Assembly (NCBI RefSeq): GCF_021474425.1
Contig: NZ_JAKEIP010000059.1
Coordinates: forward strand, 1 to 38,420
From: Streptomyces muensis
GTDB lineage: Bacteria > Actinomycetota > Actinomycetes > Streptomycetales > Streptomycetaceae
Length of the DNA: 38,420 bases
Direction of reading: 5' to 3'
Shown here in pieces: positions 1 to 8,481 of the stretch (position 1 is the first letter of the stretch; every line of letters begins with the position of its first letter). Both the position numbers and the translations under genes were made by a program. Below the pieces are notes generated by a model that saw only the letters and a program-made list of their open reading frames with translations, was not told the DNA's origin and searched no databases.

Positions 1-84
1 GTCCCCCTCGTGCGCCCCGCAGCCCCATAACCCACACGGACGACCCATATCGCCCGTTTCGCCCACCCTGCTTAGCGTGAGGGC

Positions 85-894
85 ATGACCGCCCCGATAC
101 CCAGGGACATCCCGGACCTCCCCGCGATACCGGGCATCCCCGTACTGCTGCCCTCCCACGTCCCCGCCACGGCGGTGGTGCCCCCCGTACGCCGGCCCCT
201 GGCCGCCACGTACCGCGTGCTGGTCGCCTTGACCGCGGCGGCAGCAGTGACAATCGAACTGGCCCTCGGCAGCCCCCTGCGCACCTTGAGCCACTTCGCG
301 ATCCAGAGCAACATCCTGCTGGCCGTCGTACTCACCCTCTCGGCCCGCCGCGCCTGGACCGCCCGCCGCCCCGTCCCGTCCTCACTGACGGGCGCCACCC
401 TGCTCTACGTCATCGTCACGGGCCTCACCTACCACGTGCTCCTGGCCAACGAGGCGAGCCCCTACATGCTGCCCGGCGTCCTCACGGGCGAGGCCGCGGG
501 CCCGACGGGCTGGCACGCGATCACCACCCAGGTCCTGCACACGGTGACACCCATCGCGGCCCTGCTGGACTGGCTTCTCCTGACGGCCCCCGGCCAACTG
601 CACCTGCGCCCGGCAGCGACCTGGATGCTCTACCCGGTGACCTACCTGGCGTTCACCCTCGTCAGAGGCGAACTCCTCCTCCCCGGCACGCCGGGCCGCT
701 ACCTCTACCCCTTCCTCGACGTGGCCCGGCACGGCTACCGCAGCATCCTGGCGAACGCCCTCCTCATCGGCCTCACCAGCTACGCCCTGGCCATCCTCCT
801 CGTGGCCCTCGACCACGCCCGCCCCAACCCACTCCGCCACCGCCTCCGCCACCGCGCGAAAACCGGATTTCGTCTCCAGCCACCGGTGGGCTAA
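85..894 (+). CDS. Pr6Pr family integral membrane protein
   Basis: The product is 269 residues long with six predicted membrane segments. They are near residues 35-55, 65-85, 105-122, 145-168, 180-197 and 220-240, and the C-terminus is short, basic and cytosolic. Polar and proline-rich loops lie between segments (for example the stretch around LPGVLTGEAAGPTGWH). The pattern and length fit the Pr6Pr (FAR-17a/AIG1-like) membrane family, whose biochemical role in bacteria is not settled. The ATG follows a GTGAGGG purine stretch. The gene is chromosomal: it ends 33 bases before the tRNA-Pro into which the mobile element is inserted. The family assignment is from pattern recognition and the function is unknown. 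Confidence 0.75.
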   Translation: MTAPIPRDIPDLPAIPGIPVLLPSHVPATAVVPPVRRPLAATYRVLVALTAAAAVTIELALGSPLRTLSHFAIQSNILLAVVLTLSARRAWTARRPVPSSLTGATLLYVIVTGLTYHVLLANEASPYMLPGVLTGEAAGPTGWHAITTQVLHTVTPIAALLDWLLLTAPGQLHLRPAATWMLYPVTYLAFTLVRGELLLPGTPGRYLYPFLDVARHGYRSILANALLIGLTSYALAILLVALDHARPNPLRHRLRHRAKTGFRLQPPVG

Positions 895-927
895 AGTAAA
901 CGTCGTCGCCGCGACAAGCAGCGACAT

Positions 928-1001
928 CGGGGTGTAGCGCAGCTTGGCAGCGCGCTTCGTTCGGGACGAAGAGGTCGTGGGTTCAAATCCCGCCACCCCG
1001 A
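928..1001 (+). tRNA. tRNA-Pro, anticodon CGG
   Basis: A full cloverleaf can be drawn. The acceptor CGGGGTG (928-934) pairs with CACCCCG (994-1000), with discriminator A at 1001. The D-stem is GCGC/GCGC. The anticodon stem CTTCG/CGAAG encloses loop TTCGGGA, giving anticodon CGG. The T-stem GTGGG/CCCGC encloses TTCAAAT. CCA is not encoded. The 3' part from the anticodon loop onward doubles as the left attachment site of the mobile element, so the gene stays intact after integration. Confidence 0.96.
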
Positions 1002-1006
1002 CAGTG
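960..1006 (+). repeat. attL core (3' half of tRNA-Pro)
   Basis: Bases 960-988 are identical to 34230-34258, one base differs (C989 against G34259), and 990-1006 is identical to 34260-34276. The repeat starts at the anticodon loop and runs five bases past the tRNA end. This is a typical tyrosine-integrase core site in a tRNA gene. Confidence 0.88.
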
Positions 1007-1016
1007 AAACACCAGG

Positions 1017-1052
1017 TCAGGCCGGGTGCTGAGAGATCAGCGCCGGGCCTGA
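1017..1052 (+). terminator. Terminator after tRNA-Pro (element-derived)
   Basis: TCAGGCC (1017-1023) pairs with GGCCTGA (1046-1052). An inner stem GGTGCTGA/TCAGCGCC closes a GAGA loop, and a G-G mismatch separates the two stems. TTTGTGTT follows. The original chromosomal tRNA terminator has been displaced to 34292-34318, beyond attR. Confidence 0.75.
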
Positions 1053-1072
1053 TTTGTGTTGCGGCCCCGTTT

Positions 1073-1135
1073 TGGGAGCCATTTGGGAGCCAACTGGGTG
1101 TGATCTTCGGGATCCGGCTCCCAGGTTGGCTCCCC
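1073..1135. repeat. Left arm-type integrase binding repeats
   Basis: TGGGAGCC occurs at 1073-1080 and 1084-1091, so the start-to-start distance is 11 bp. The inverse follows as GGCTCCCA at 1116-1123 and GGCTCCCC at 1128-1135. A matching set lies inside attR. The paired, one-helical-turn spacing fits arm-type sites for the N-terminal domain of a tyrosine integrase; that role is inferred. Confidence 0.6.
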
Positions 1136-1240
1136 CGAGGAGTGGCGTCCGCCTCCTCCCAGCGCGATGTACGCCTCGCGCCCCCAATGAGTCACTGCAC
1201 GGCTTGTGCCGAGGAGACCTGAGACGGTACGACGATCGCC

Positions 1241-2881
1241 ATGCACCCTTGGTCTCCGTTAAATGACCGGCAGCTCGCACTCCTCACCCGCATCGGGGGC
1301 GGAACCGACCCCGTCACGTCGGACAGCCCCGAGCTCGCCATCACGGCTCGCGCGCTCAGGGACCGGGGCTTGGTGACCATGCCCAGGAAGAAGGGGAGGT
1401 GGCAGGCGGAGATCACTGACGCGGGGCGCTTCTACCTGGAGCACGGGCATCATCCCGACCGTCCAGAGCTGGCTCCACGCAAGCCTCGCGCGGCGGCATC
1501 TAATGCCGAGGTGCCAGTTGCCTCTCGTCCTCAGCAGGATGCCGATCCCCCGACCGAAACGAAGTCCGCCCCAAAGCGTGCCGTGAAACCTCCGCGCCCG
1601 TCACGAGTGGCTGTAGGACCAGCGCTCATCGCGCAGGTCCAGGAAGCCGGACGATTCCTTCGAATCCCGGACCCCAGCAATGAGGAACGTGCTCGGTATC
1701 GCAGAGCCTTCGACGCGGCGCGGCAGTGCGCCCCGGAGGGGTACCACCTGAAGTACAGCGGGCGGGCGAAGGGAGACTTCTTCCTCGGTCTGCTTCGGGT
1801 AACTGGTGAAGACGACACCGAATGGAACCGGATCCGCCTGGCACGCAGCCGCGTGATCACCGACGTTGAGGACGTACTCGCCGCGGTCACCAAGGACCAC
1901 AGCGCCTTCGAGATCTCCGAAGAGGCCCTGCCGAGGGTGCTCACGCTGATCCGGCTGCTCGCCGAGCAGGCTCTCACGCGGTACGGCGAGATCGCGGTGT
2001 CCAAGAAGCGCAGGCAGCCAAGGCCGCTGCTCACCGTCCACGGCAGGACGTACGAGATCAGCTTCCGTGAGCGCCAGAAGCAGGTCCGGTACGTCCCCAA
2101 GCAGCCGGGCCGCCGCACCTACGACTGGCAGCGGGTCACCCCCGCCCACAAGTTCGAGCCGTCCGGCGAACTGGAGCTGCTGGTCAGCGAGAACTCGGGC
2201 TACAGCTACAACCACGGCTGGAAGAAGGAATGGGCCGACACGGCCAAGAAGCCGTTGGAGGAGCAGATCGCCTCAATCTTCCGGGCGTTGAAGGCACGCG
2301 CGGAAGAGCAGGAGCGGGCCCGACTGGACCGAGAGGCGGAGCAGCGGCGTCTGCGAGAGGAGCGGGAACGCCAGGAGGCCGAGCGCCGGCGGCTGGCGGC
2401 GGAGCGGGAGGAGCGAGAGCGGCGGGAGTGGGAGGCCGCGGTAAGTGCGGCTTCGGTGAAGGCGGTTCACGCGGTACGGGCCGAGCACTTCGGCACGGCC
2501 CTTGAGCAGTGGCGGGCCGCGGGTGAGATCCGGGCGTTCTGTGCCGCGCTCGATGAAGTCGCCACCACATCGGAAGATGCCCTCGAAGTCGAGAGGCTGC
2601 GTGACTGGTCGGCTTGGGGGAACGCGGAGGCCGATCGGCTCGACCCGACCACGAGCGGCCAGGGCCTGGCCGCCCGCGACTTCCACGCGAAGCCGACGAA
2701 GAAGCAGCTGCGACCGTTCCTCGACGGCTGGCACCCAGATCGGCCGGAGAAGGAGAAGCCTCCGGCGCAGCCAGCGCCTCCCAAGCCGGAGCCAGACCCG
2801 TGGCGCGGCGTCATCGACGCACATCAGGATCAAGGGTGGCGATATGGACGCCAAGGTCGCGCTCAATGGTGGAGGCGATGA
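1241..2881 (+). CDS. Unknown cargo protein: winged-helix-like N-terminus, central coiled coil
   Basis: I do not recognise a named family for this 546-residue protein. Residues 1-70 look like a winged helix (QLALLTRIGG, then ALRDRGLVTM and a QAEITDAGRFYL strand, as in MarR/ArsR-type folds). A proline- and lysine-rich linker covers about 75-125. A mixed alpha/beta region with aromatic-rich stretches (YHLKYSGRAKGDFFLGLLRV; YSYNHGWKKEW) follows. A highly charged E/R/Q coiled coil spans about 346-400, and the C-terminus ends in GWRYGRQGRAQWWRR. It has no signal peptide or membrane segment. The ATG lacks a close ribosome site (GAGGAG is about 24 bases upstream), so the start is uncertain. It is the first gene inside attL. 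Its 3' end overlaps the convergent gene 2811-3701 by 71 bases. Confidence 0.75.
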   Translation: MHPWSPLNDRQLALLTRIGGGTDPVTSDSPELAITARALRDRGLVTMPRKKGRWQAEITDAGRFYLEHGHHPDRPELAPRKPRAAASNAEVPVASRPQQDADPPTETKSAPKRAVKPPRPSRVAVGPALIAQVQEAGRFLRIPDPSNEERARYRRAFDAARQCAPEGYHLKYSGRAKGDFFLGLLRVTGEDDTEWNRIRLARSRVITDVEDVLAAVTKDHSAFEISEEALPRVLTLIRLLAEQALTRYGEIAVSKKRRQPRPLLTVHGRTYEISFRERQKQVRYVPKQPGRRTYDWQRVTPAHKFEPSGELELLVSENSGYSYNHGWKKEWADTAKKPLEEQIASIFRALKARAEEQERARLDREAEQRRLREERERQEAERRRLAAEREERERREWEAAVSAASVKAVHAVRAEHFGTALEQWRAAGEIRAFCAALDEVATTSEDALEVERLRDWSAWGNAEADRLDPTTSGQGLAARDFHAKPTKKQLRPFLDGWHPDRPEKEKPPAQPAPPKPEPDPWRGVIDAHQDQGWRYGRQGRAQWWRR

Positions 2882-3701
2882 CGCCGTGACCTCGGTCGCG
2901 TAGGGCCTTGACCGCCTTCTCGACGAGCTCCCCGAGCCGGATGACCTCGGCGCGCAGGGCGACCAACTCGTCGTAGCGGTCGGCCTTGTCTTCGCCGCAC
3001 CAGGCCCGGACGGTTCGCAGGACAGCTGCCTCCGCGTCCAGCTTCCGGTCGTCCCGCCGACTGTAGGAGTACCAGGAGGACTGGGCACGCTCCTGCTCGA
3101 TGCCCTGCTGCTTGCGGTCCACCTCCGGAAGGATCTCGTCGGCGAGGCGGCTGGCCACGTGGCGGGCGACGCGCTCGGTGACCGGCCACCCTGCCAGGCA
3201 CATGCCGTGGCGGTTCTCGTAGACCATGGCGTCGCTGCGGAGTTCGGCTGCGTCCATGCCGATGAGCGGTGCCGTCTCATCGAGGCGGCTCAGCTCCAGA
3301 ACCCCGGCGTCGGCCACCGTTCGGCGCAGGCGCAGCCTGTTCTTCGGGCGGACGAACCCGAGGATCAGCCGCGCGGCCTCGAAATCCGTGCTGCCCCGGA
3401 CGTGGCGAGAGGACTCCACCAGCGCCAACTCCGCCGCGTCGTCCGCGCGGAACGTATCGACATCCGCCCACGGTGCTACGAGAGAGCCGGAACTGACCCA
3501 GTCCTGCAGGCCAGCGGCATCGCCTTCGAGAAACCGCACGTGGATCCAGCCAGACCTGCCAGGGCCGCCCACTCGAACGACCTCCACCTGGCGAACCGCG
3601 GCACCCAGATCCTTCGGCCTCGCGCGGTATGTCCAGTGCTCGCCAATCTCCATGTGCCTATTGAGCCAGGTCTGTTGGACCCATCGCCGGGCGTTTGCCA
3701 C
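2811..3701 (-). CDS. Unknown cargo protein, convergent partner of 1241-2881
   Basis: This is a soluble 296-residue protein of unrecognised family. The N-terminal half has beta-rich segments (residues about 18-75: EHWTYRARP, VEVVRVGGPGRSGWIHVRF). The middle carries a run of charged helices. Residues about 245-280 form an amphipathic helix (DELVALRAEVIRLGELVEKAVKAL as a heptad-like pattern) suited to self-association. The start chosen is GTG 3701; an in-frame ATG 16 codons later is possible, and neither has a clear ribosome site. The 3' end overlaps the gene at 1241-2881 tail to tail by 71 bases. A conserved antisense overlap would suggest the two travel as a unit. Position next to a NACHT gene suggests, but does not show, a defence role. 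Confidence 0.7.
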   Translation of the reverse strand: MANARRWVQQTWLNRHMEIGEHWTYRARPKDLGAAVRQVEVVRVGGPGRSGWIHVRFLEGDAAGLQDWVSSGSLVAPWADVDTFRADDAAELALVESSRHVRGSTDFEAARLILGFVRPKNRLRLRRTVADAGVLELSRLDETAPLIGMDAAELRSDAMVYENRHGMCLAGWPVTERVARHVASRLADEILPEVDRKQQGIEQERAQSSWYSYSRRDDRKLDAEAAVLRTVRAWCGEDKADRYDELVALRAEVIRLGELVEKAVKALRDRGHGVIASTIERDLGVHIATLDPDVRR

Positions 3702-3735
3702 AACTGCCAGAGTGGACTCCCCAGAGGGCAGTTCG

Positions 3736-4020
3736 TGAGTATTTTAAGGGTTCTGCAATAGCCTGATGGTGTGGGCGCCAGAGGCGTCTACTGGTCCGCA
3801 GACCGGTGGTCTGCTGGGGTGACGGGCAATGGTCTTTGATCGAGCTGGTGATCACGGCTTGGAAGGGCTGGCATCGCTCGGTCAGCGGCTACCAGGGTGC
3901 CTACGCGATGCGGGAGATCGTGAACGCGATCCTCTACCAGAGCCGGACCGGATGCCAGTTGTCGTATCCCCCGCACGACTTGGACCTGGCAGCGCAGGAG
4001 GTCATGCGGAAGGTGATCCG
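3736..4020 (+). pseudogene. Remnant of an IS5-family transposase gene
   Basis: The reading frame from about 3806 encodes the N-terminal part of an IS5-type transposase. It has the WSLIELVITAW start, then the hallmark stretch MREIVNAILYQSRTGCQLSY and the PPHDL end of that block. The frame then runs straight into unrelated sequence (DLAAQEVMRKVIRGG), so the catalytic DDE part is gone. Upstream, around 3737-3762, AAGGGTTCTGCAATAG resembles the outer end of such an IS, although no matching right end was found. The local base composition is more AT-rich than the neighbours. The remnant lies between two cargo genes and may mark the junction where the NACHT gene was added. Confidence 0.65.
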
Positions 4021-4076
4021 AGGGGGTGTTCGGACGTGTGAGAATGCTGCCCCGCCCCGTGCCCCCTGGAGACGAC

Positions 4077-6761
4077 GTGACGATCACGGACCTTGTCGCA
4101 GCGCCAGACCGGCAGCAAGCGCCCCTCAAGACTCTGGCGCACGTCGAGTTCCAGCTGCGGGTACTGGGGCTGCTCTGCGCCGCGGCGGCCGGGGGGCCAA
4201 CCAAGCTGAAGACCCCAGGATCGCTCGATGTTTGGGCGCGCTATATCACCCTGCAACGTAGTTCTCTGCAATGTGATGCGTGCCAGTCCGCCGCCCTCGA
4301 TGTCGCCGACAGCATCGCTACCCTGGTGGCCGAGGGGACCTCGATCCGGCAGATGCGTAACCAGGTGTTCCACGGCGGCCCGACGCCACAGAATGTCGAT
4401 CTTGATGCCCTTCATGCAGTGGTCTCAGCCAACGCGGAGCGCATCGTGGGGATCCACGAGCATGGACACATCGACCGGCTGGAGCCCTTCTTCCTCCCGA
4501 TCAGTGGCGAGCTAGGCGCACTGCACGACTACTCCGAGGCGTGCGCGAACTACTGGCCGCGGCGCGGGCCTGCAACCGATGTAACCCGCACTGAAGTCCT
4601 TGAGGAGCTTCAGAAGCTGGGCTTGCAGAGCCACGACCGTGTACTGGAAAACTTCGCGATGGACATCGAAAAGGATCTCCGCGGTTTTGCCGAGCGGGAT
4701 TCGATCCTGGCCTTCGTCGAACCGCCCGAACCCATCATGGTGCGATGGGAGTTGCGTACCTCAGACGGCACGGTTCCACGGGTCGACCGCTTCGTGGTCA
4801 CAGCGGATCAGGCGCGCATCTGGCAGTCGGAATCAGGACCCAAGCCGTACCAGGCGTTCCTTGCACAGATCTGCAACTGGAAGCTCCTCAAAGAGCGTCT
4901 CCTAGAGCAGCTTGAGGAGCAGGTCGCGCTCGAAGGGCTGATCAAGGAGGAGCTGTTTCCGGAGCTCAAGGAAAAGGTCCCCCATGTCCCAGCTCAGGTC
5001 CGTCTCGCCGGGGAGAGCGGCGAGGCCACCATCACCCAGGCTTGCCAACGAATCACCGAGCAAACCGGTCTGTACAACTCGCACACGAACCTCATCACGC
5101 TGACCGGCGAAGCCGGATCGGGCAAGACCCACAGCCTGCTGCAGTTCGCCCGGGAATCGCTCTCCCAGGATGGAGGGCTCAACCCCCTGGCGATCTACAT
5201 CTCGTCCAGCGGAGCCAGTGCAAACAGCTTGGACACGCTTCTCGATGCCCGTATGGCGCGGACCCGAATCCTCGACAAGAGCTCCGTGCTCGCACTGTGC
5301 CGCGCTGGTCTTGCGATCCTGGTGATCGACGGTTTCGACGAGCTCCTGGGATTCCGCACCTACGACAACCCGCTCACCGGCCTGAAACCCATCCTGGACG
5401 CGCTGCGCGGCAGAGGGACAGTCATCCTGTCGGCACGGTCGAGCTACTCAGAAGCCAGGCTTCGGCAAAACCTTGAGCGGCGCAACGCGCTGGAATGGCC
5501 GCCAGACGTTCAGACTCTCGAGCTGCTGCCTTGGAAGCGCGAGCAACTGAAGGCGCTTATTGGTCAGCTGTCCATCGATGCCGTGCGGCCGGATGTGCCT
5601 GCGGAGGTTCAGCGGCTCCTGACGACACCGTTCTTTTGCCTGGCCTTCGCTGCTTGGGCGAGATCTGATGGAACCTCCGAATTCCTGCATTTTGTCGTCG
5701 ATGCTTACCTGCAGCGCGAACGCCGCAAGCTGACAGGGCTGGGAGGCAGTCTCTTCGGCTCGGACGTGCTGGCCGATATCTTCTCCGAAGTGGCAGAGCT
5801 GATCGCACGGAACGCTCTTCCCGAGGTATCCGAAGAGGACCTGGAACTCGCCGCTTCCCAGGCTCTCGGGCGTGACCTCACCAAAGAGGAGAAACGTCGA
5901 CTAATCGCACTGTGCGGGATGAGTGCCGAATGGGCTGAGGAGGAGCTCTCGTTCAGGTTCACTCACCTTGCGATTGCTGAGCAGTTCCTCGCCCGTCAGG
6001 TCACACGACTGCCACTCGATCAGGCAGCTGCTCTGCTCTTCACCGTTCCCGTATCGGCACTCTGCGCGCAGCTGATCGTCTCCCTATATCAGACGGAGCA
6101 TGGTCAAGCCCCCACCGCACTGATCGCGGCACTCCAGCAGAAGTTGAACGCGGTGGAACCCTATGCCTCAGATCTGCCCGGTGCCATCAGCCTCGGCGAG
6201 CTGTGGGCCCACGTCCACGCAACTGCGACAACTCCCCGCACAGCGCGACGGATCAAAGTCGAGAACCTCCAAATCGGCGGATCAGGCAGAGTCTCTCTCC
6301 AGGAGGCGCACATCCAGAACCTGGCCGTGGGTCCCGGTGTCGAGCTTGCGCTGACGGCAAGTCGCATCGATCGACTGGACCTGTCCAAGACGACGGGTGC
6401 CGCCTTGGTGGGGGACTCATACCAGCAGGTGCTCGAGATGCTGGTGCACGGCGAGTTGGCCACCGGACAAACGAGGATCAGGCACGCGCTCGGACTGCCC
6501 ACTGACGCGACGGAGGACGTCGACGAGATCGACAACTTCTACCTGACAAACATCTCCCTTGTCCGAGGGCCGATCGTTATAAACGCGCGAGACCATGCGC
6601 CAGCTGGCGACAAGCGGCTGGACTGGATCCGCGAGTACCCGCCCGCCACCTGGCAGAGCTTTCTGCGCAGGATGCAGGACGAGGGCAAGATCGTCCTCGA
6701 GAGGGTCAATGCGAGCGGGCCTCCCAAAGTGCGGCTGCGTCTCACGGAAAGGCCCGACTAG
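4077..6761 (+). CDS. HEPN-NACHT STAND NTPase (NLR-like, probable anti-phage protein)
   Basis: This is an 894-residue protein. The N-terminal helical region (about 20-140) carries RNQVFH at residues 94-99, which fits the R-x4-H ribonuclease motif of HEPN domains. A linker follows, then a NACHT-type P-loop NTPase. Its Walker A is GEAGSGKTHS at 344-353, its Walker B is ILVIDGFDEL at 414-423, and a sensor-like strand VILSARSSY comes after. The rest is a helical region and a C-terminal beta/repeat-like sensor segment (RIKVENLQIGGSGRVSLQEA). Bacterial NACHT proteins are known anti-phage proteins that oligomerise after sensing infection and trigger the N-terminal effector. Here the effector would be an RNase, which is inferred. 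The GTG at 4077 was chosen for GGAG five bases ahead; starts at 4026 or 4044 are in frame. It ends with a terminator at 6775-6795. Confidence 0.85.
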   Translation: MTITDLVAAPDRQQAPLKTLAHVEFQLRVLGLLCAAAAGGPTKLKTPGSLDVWARYITLQRSSLQCDACQSAALDVADSIATLVAEGTSIRQMRNQVFHGGPTPQNVDLDALHAVVSANAERIVGIHEHGHIDRLEPFFLPISGELGALHDYSEACANYWPRRGPATDVTRTEVLEELQKLGLQSHDRVLENFAMDIEKDLRGFAERDSILAFVEPPEPIMVRWELRTSDGTVPRVDRFVVTADQARIWQSESGPKPYQAFLAQICNWKLLKERLLEQLEEQVALEGLIKEELFPELKEKVPHVPAQVRLAGESGEATITQACQRITEQTGLYNSHTNLITLTGEAGSGKTHSLLQFARESLSQDGGLNPLAIYISSSGASANSLDTLLDARMARTRILDKSSVLALCRAGLAILVIDGFDELLGFRTYDNPLTGLKPILDALRGRGTVILSARSSYSEARLRQNLERRNALEWPPDVQTLELLPWKREQLKALIGQLSIDAVRPDVPAEVQRLLTTPFFCLAFAAWARSDGTSEFLHFVVDAYLQRERRKLTGLGGSLFGSDVLADIFSEVAELIARNALPEVSEEDLELAASQALGRDLTKEEKRRLIALCGMSAEWAEEELSFRFTHLAIAEQFLARQVTRLPLDQAAALLFTVPVSALCAQLIVSLYQTEHGQAPTALIAALQQKLNAVEPYASDLPGAISLGELWAHVHATATTPRTARRIKVENLQIGGSGRVSLQEAHIQNLAVGPGVELALTASRIDRLDLSKTTGAALVGDSYQQVLEMLVHGELATGQTRIRHALGLPTDATEDVDEIDNFYLTNISLVRGPIVINARDHAPAGDKRLDWIREYPPATWQSFLRRMQDEGKIVLERVNASGPPKVRLRLTERPD

Positions 6762-6774
6762 GTGAATCACGCTC

Positions 6775-6795
6775 GGGCCGGAAGAGTCCCGGCCC
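6775..6795 (+). terminator. Hairpin after HEPN-NACHT gene
   Basis: GGGCCGG (6775-6781) pairs with CCGGCCC (6789-6795) around a 7-base loop, 13 bases after the TAG stop. There is no T-run, as is common in Streptomyces. Confidence 0.55.
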
Positions 6796-6882
6796 GTGAA
6801 GCCAGGAACAAACACACCCGTAGATCCCGAACCGCCCTCTCGCGAGGTTGACGCCGCCCTGGCAAGGTATCGAGGGACATAG

Positions 6883-6915
6883 CTGTGCCCCTGGCGGTGA
6901 CCACCAGGGGCACAG
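6883..6915 (-). terminator. Terminator of the integrase gene
   Basis: CTGTGCCCCTGG (6883-6894) pairs perfectly with CCAGGGGCACAG (6904-6915). It lies 7 bases beyond the integrase stop codon and probably works in both directions between the convergent NACHT and int genes. Confidence 0.7.
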
Positions 6916-6921
6916 CAGCAT

Positions 6922-8454
6922 TCACCGGGGCTCTACGGGCACACGTGACTCCCTACGTGCACGCAGGAGATCGTCGAGTACTCGTACTGGTGACGTGGGG
7001 CTCATGACCAAGCGGGCGTCGAGCGCCGTCTCCCACTGTTCGGTGAGTCCGAGCATGAGGCGCTTGCGCATGCCGACTGTGACGTGGGCATAGCGTGCCG
7101 AGACCGAGCCGTCAATGTGGCCCATGCGGTCGTCCATGAGAACCTTCGCGGTGCCGAGGTCCTCCATCACGGTCCGGTGGGTGTGGCGAAGGCCGTGGGG
7201 TGTGAGGGCCTTGGCGATCGGGAGCCAGCTCGCGTCGGCCCGGTCACTGGCGCCACGTCCCCGGGCCGGGATACCAGGCCACGGCTCGCCGAGCAGGGGG
7301 ACGGGGCGGGCCTCCTGCGGCGCCTTCTTCGGGTACCAGCCGGAGACCGCCGGGGTAAACAGCCAGGTCGCGAAGCCGTTTCGGCGCCAGTGGGCCGCGT
7401 GCTCCGGCACCACGCCGCCCCGCACGAACCCCAGGTCCGCGATGGCCTGCTCCACCCTCAGCCGCTTAGTTTCGGTGACACGCTCGGGGTGGTTGAGGAC
7501 GTTGGACACTGTGCCCGTGGAGACCTCGGCACGGCGTGCGACGTCGATGAGCTTCGCGCCTTGGTGGCCGCCGGTGCGGGCCGCGCCCTGGCCACGGAAG
7601 ACGTAGGTCTTGCCGTGACACGGGCAAGGTTTCGGCTTCGTGCGGGCGACGTGGTTGGCGACCAGGGCGGACAGCCAGTCCATCGCGTCGATAGTGCGGT
7701 AGCTGTCGTCCTTTGGCGGGCAGCGCACCAGCTCGCCGGTGTCGAGTTCGTATAGCTGCCATTCGACGCGGACGGCCCCGGGGCGGGCGAACTCCGTCTC
7801 CAAGCCAACGATTTCGCCCCAGCGCATGCCGGTGTACCCCTTGAGGACGACGGCGACGAACTCGTCGTCACGGCCGGAGAGGAGGGCGGCGCGCTCCGCG
7901 GTCAGCAGGATGCCGAGCGGGTCGGTGACGACCTTCTCCGGGCCGCGGTCACGGGAGCGGCCGGCGCGCTTGCCGCGTCCGCGCCGCCTGGCTGCCGGGT
8001 TCGAGGTGATCAGGCCCTCGTCGATCGCGTCTTCGAAGATCAGGTGGAGCGTCGAGCGCCAGGTCTTGACGCTGGAGGCCGCGTAGACGACCTTCTCCTT
8101 CTTCTCCCACAGGTCGACGTCCGTGCGCAGGATGCCGGCGAGCGCCTTGTCCTCGAAGTCGGGGAGCAGGTGCTCCTCGATGTGGCGCTTGTAGTTCTGC
8201 ATGGTCGAGGCGGCCAGGTCCTGGGCCTCGTACCAGCGGTTGGCGTATTCGCCGAAGGTCTCCTGGCCGAGTGCTGGGTCGCGCCAGTCGCCGCGCCGGT
8301 ACTTGTTCTCGGCCTCGCTCGCGGCGCGCTGGGCCTCGCCCTTGGTGGCGAACCGGATCGCCTTGCCGTTGCCGTCGACCACCGTGAGGTGCTTGCCGGG
8401 CGCGGTCTTGTACCGGCCGCGCCAGTAGTTTCCGCGCTTCTCCGCGAAACCCAC
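6922..8454 (-). CDS. int: Tyrosine integrase with inserted LacI-type HTH
   Basis: This 510-residue enzyme would catalyse integration into and excision from tRNA-Pro. The order is: N-terminal arm-binding region (about 1-60), SAM-like core-binding domain (about 65-160: YANRWYEAQDL, MQNYKRHIEEHLLPDF), and catalytic domain. The catalytic domain has Arg I at R211 (TGMRWGE), HGLRH at 420-424, H446 (MGH) and the nucleophile candidate Y455 (SARYAHV). Between Arg I and the HxxR box lies a complete LacI-type helix-turn-helix with hinge-like tail, residues about 301-345 (KLIDVARRAEVSTGTVSNVL, then NHPERVTETKRLRV). This makes the protein longer than the usual 370-450 residues. The start is GTG 8454 after AAGGGGAAG. 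The excisionase gene lies 27 bases upstream, probably co-transcribed. Confidence 0.93.
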   Translation of the reverse strand: MGFAEKRGNYWRGRYKTAPGKHLTVVDGNGKAIRFATKGEAQRAASEAENKYRRGDWRDPALGQETFGEYANRWYEAQDLAASTMQNYKRHIEEHLLPDFEDKALAGILRTDVDLWEKKEKVVYAASSVKTWRSTLHLIFEDAIDEGLITSNPAARRRGRGKRAGRSRDRGPEKVVTDPLGILLTAERAALLSGRDDEFVAVVLKGYTGMRWGEIVGLETEFARPGAVRVEWQLYELDTGELVRCPPKDDSYRTIDAMDWLSALVANHVARTKPKPCPCHGKTYVFRGQGAARTGGHQGAKLIDVARRAEVSTGTVSNVLNHPERVTETKRLRVEQAIADLGFVRGGVVPEHAAHWRRNGFATWLFTPAVSGWYPKKAPQEARPVPLLGEPWPGIPARGRGASDRADASWLPIAKALTPHGLRHTHRTVMEDLGTAKVLMDDRMGHIDGSVSARYAHVTVGMRKRLMLGLTEQWETALDARLVMSPTSPVRVLDDLLRARRESRVPVEPR

Positions 8455-8481
8455 GTGTACTTCCCCTTCCCCGTCGTCGCC

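Noticed and set aside
382..996. Minus-strand 204-codon frame over the Pr6Pr gene and tRNA
   Set aside because: It runs through the tRNA gene and mirrors the membrane-protein gene.
7449..7560. Separate LacI-family regulator gene inside the integrase
   Set aside because: The HTH is in the same frame as the integrase on both sides with no stop or start, so it is an inserted domain.
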